Assembly (NCBI GenBank): GCA_905182135.1
Contig: CAJJAG010000001.1
Coordinates: 124,001-188,000, forward strand
Origin: an uncultured Acidimicrobiaceae bacterium
GTDB lineage: Bacteria; Actinomycetota; Acidimicrobiia; Acidimicrobiales; UBA10347
Direction: 5' to 3'
Length of the DNA: 64,000 bases
In this document: piece after piece, positions 63,801-64,000 of the stretch
Layout: each line of letters begins with the position of its first letter
Position numbering within the stretch: the stretch's first letter is position 1
Made by a program: the position numbers and the translations under genes
Notes under the pieces: generated by a model
The model's database searches: none
What the model saw: only the letters and a program-made list of their open reading frames with translations
What the model was told of the DNA's origin: nothing

Positions 63801-63999
63801 TGACGAGTGCCGGTAAACGGGGTGCAAGCACCGCACCTGCGCGAAGCAACACCTTGTCGAGCGGCGACAAGAAGTCCGGCAAGGTCGACGTCCCAACGAT
63901 CGACGCCAGCTGGGCAGCGGCCACCCCGTTGTTGTCTGGACGCACGACCCGGTCGACGAATTGCATGACAAAGGCAACGCCCTCAGCGTCGGTCACCAC
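60829..63999 (-). CDS. putA: Bifunctional proline dehydrogenase / L-glutamate-gamma-semialdehyde dehydrogenase, N-terminus off-window
   Basis: 1056 residues are visible, and the frame runs through the window edge. Order: a proline dehydrogenase TIM-barrel (about 90-420, with VKISAV, NFDMEEYHDLDLT, IRLVKGAN and YTPAVRHQDF), then an aldehyde dehydrogenase (about 460-900) with nucleotide-binding VVGVIPPWNFPVAIPTGG, Glu in AETSGKNA and catalytic Cys in HSGQKCSAAS. After about residue 930 there is an extra C-terminal domain (RIGLRIGLDATSREIALVRT). The enzyme converts proline via P5C to glutamate, consistent with a proline/betaine importer in the window. The gene's start and promoter are outside. 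Confidence 0.93.
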   Translation of the reverse strand: MVTDAEGVAFVMQFVDRVVRPDNNGVAAAQLASIVGTSTLPDFLSPLDKVLLRAGAVLAPRLPALVMPLARRRMRSIVGHLVAPAERDKLETHLAAKRTDGYALNVNLLGEAVLGEREAQRRLDELLGLLDQPDIDYVSVKISAVASQLNHFAYADSLHRVTERLRLLVDKASSVQPPTFVNFDMEEYHDLDLTLDAFMTVLGEESYLGVDAGIVLQAYLPDAFPAMQRLVDWANKRHDDGGGQVKIRLVKGANLAMEKVDAAMHGWTQAPYGSKVEADANYKRCLDWLLHPERMTGVHLGLASHNLFDVAWTHLLAEQRGVAERVQFEMLQGMAPAQAATVAEATNNASLMLLYTPAVRHQDFDVAISYLFRRLEENASDDNFLRHLFDLTPQSAAFDEQEQIFRDALALRSRIHTGPRRSQDRNAPANAAYVIGEPFLNEPETDPVLSVNRAWIDAVCALPAEPIAASVTESIEAADDILLVAKIASTDWSNTSLADRQVMLHRVGDELATRRGQLISTMMREANKTFAEADGEVAEAIDFARWYGDRALELDLHDGISFTPLGVVGVIPPWNFPVAIPTGGVMSSLAAGNAVIFKPAPETARCAEVVAEACWAAGVPRDVLQFVRTPENEVGQHLITSVDGVILTGAGETAELFRSWKPDLKLFAETSGKNALIITPNADIDLAVADLAASAFGHSGQKCSAASLAILVGDVYSSERFRRQLIDAVESIAVGPATDLESTMGPLIGPPNSRLNRGLRTLDSGEEWLVQPRALGDDNSLWSPGVRLGVTAGSWFHTTECFGPVLGLMVAAGLDEAINIANSSEFGLTGGIHTLDPSEIAEWTNRIEVGNGYVNRGITGAIVQRQPFGGWKRSAVGGGAKAGGPNYVAQLGTWTEDDASPDGDPLNDYAEQWRTYFSIGHDPTGLFCESNIFRYRPLDRIGLRIGLDATSREIALVRTAAETCGVELVVSAHAEETPVQFAERLPHLGVTRVRIIGEAVDHQVHTAANTSHVHLATAPVVSVGRIELLHYVREQAIARTLHRFGNLTGAPAPIEP

Positions 64000-64000
64000 A

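Overview
This 64 kb window looks like chromosomal DNA of a marine or host-associated actinobacterium, probably of the Acidimicrobiia type. That placement is an inference. It rests on moderately high GC, five luciferase-like (LLM, F420-type) oxidoreductases, many Cys-anchored lipoproteins, an actinobacterial-style HNH protein and a long bifunctional PutA. I saw no tRNA, rRNA, CRISPR array, phage gene or intact insertion sequence.

Layout. 1-4037: a corrinoid-dependent demethylation operon, entered mid-gene: a methyl-THF:corrinoid methyltransferase end, a RACE-type ferredoxin activator and an MttB-family (non-pyrrolysine) methyltransferase. 4038-14444: small catabolic enzymes: three LLM or amidohydrolase pairs, a yeast-like cytosine deaminase, two APH-fold kinases, a TauD dioxygenase and a double carboxymuconolactone-decarboxylase-domain protein. 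14851-25000: a META-domain lipoprotein, an HMG-CoA-lyase-like enzyme, a choline-dehydrogenase-like GMC flavoenzyme, and a PhyH dioxygenase followed by an HD-domain protein. 25160-37844: an MFS permease, a broken LysR gene, an MlrC-type M81 protein, an enolase-superfamily enzyme, an ECF sigma factor translationally coupled to a large LysM/AMIN-like membrane protein, and a class III CoA-transferase. 38124-40324: a cysteine-dioxygenase-like cupin with a four-rhodanese protein. 42535-49043: an IclR regulator, a GlnA-like ligase, and the fhs-metF C1 operon. 53006-57608: a complete glycine betaine/proline ABC importer (proVWX) with an unusually long permease. 58216 to the end: LysR, acyl-CoA dehydrogenase and PutA.

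How it fits together. Import of betaine or proline (proVWX), oxidation of choline (GMC enzyme), removal of methyl groups to corrinoid and THF (MttB-like, RACE, methyltransferase), oxidation of the C1 unit through MetF and formate-THF ligase, and proline breakdown (PutA) make a coherent quaternary-amine and C1 scavenging network, although it is scattered over 64 kb. A nearly identical 17-bp palindrome lies before the IclR gene and before fhs, which suggests a C1 regulon.

The window also carries a clear signature of gene decay. There are truncated PhyH, alcohol dehydrogenase, LysR and MlrC-like fragments and long intergenic gaps. Precise tandem duplications of 15-28 bp are common, and one of them demonstrably frameshifts a LysR gene.
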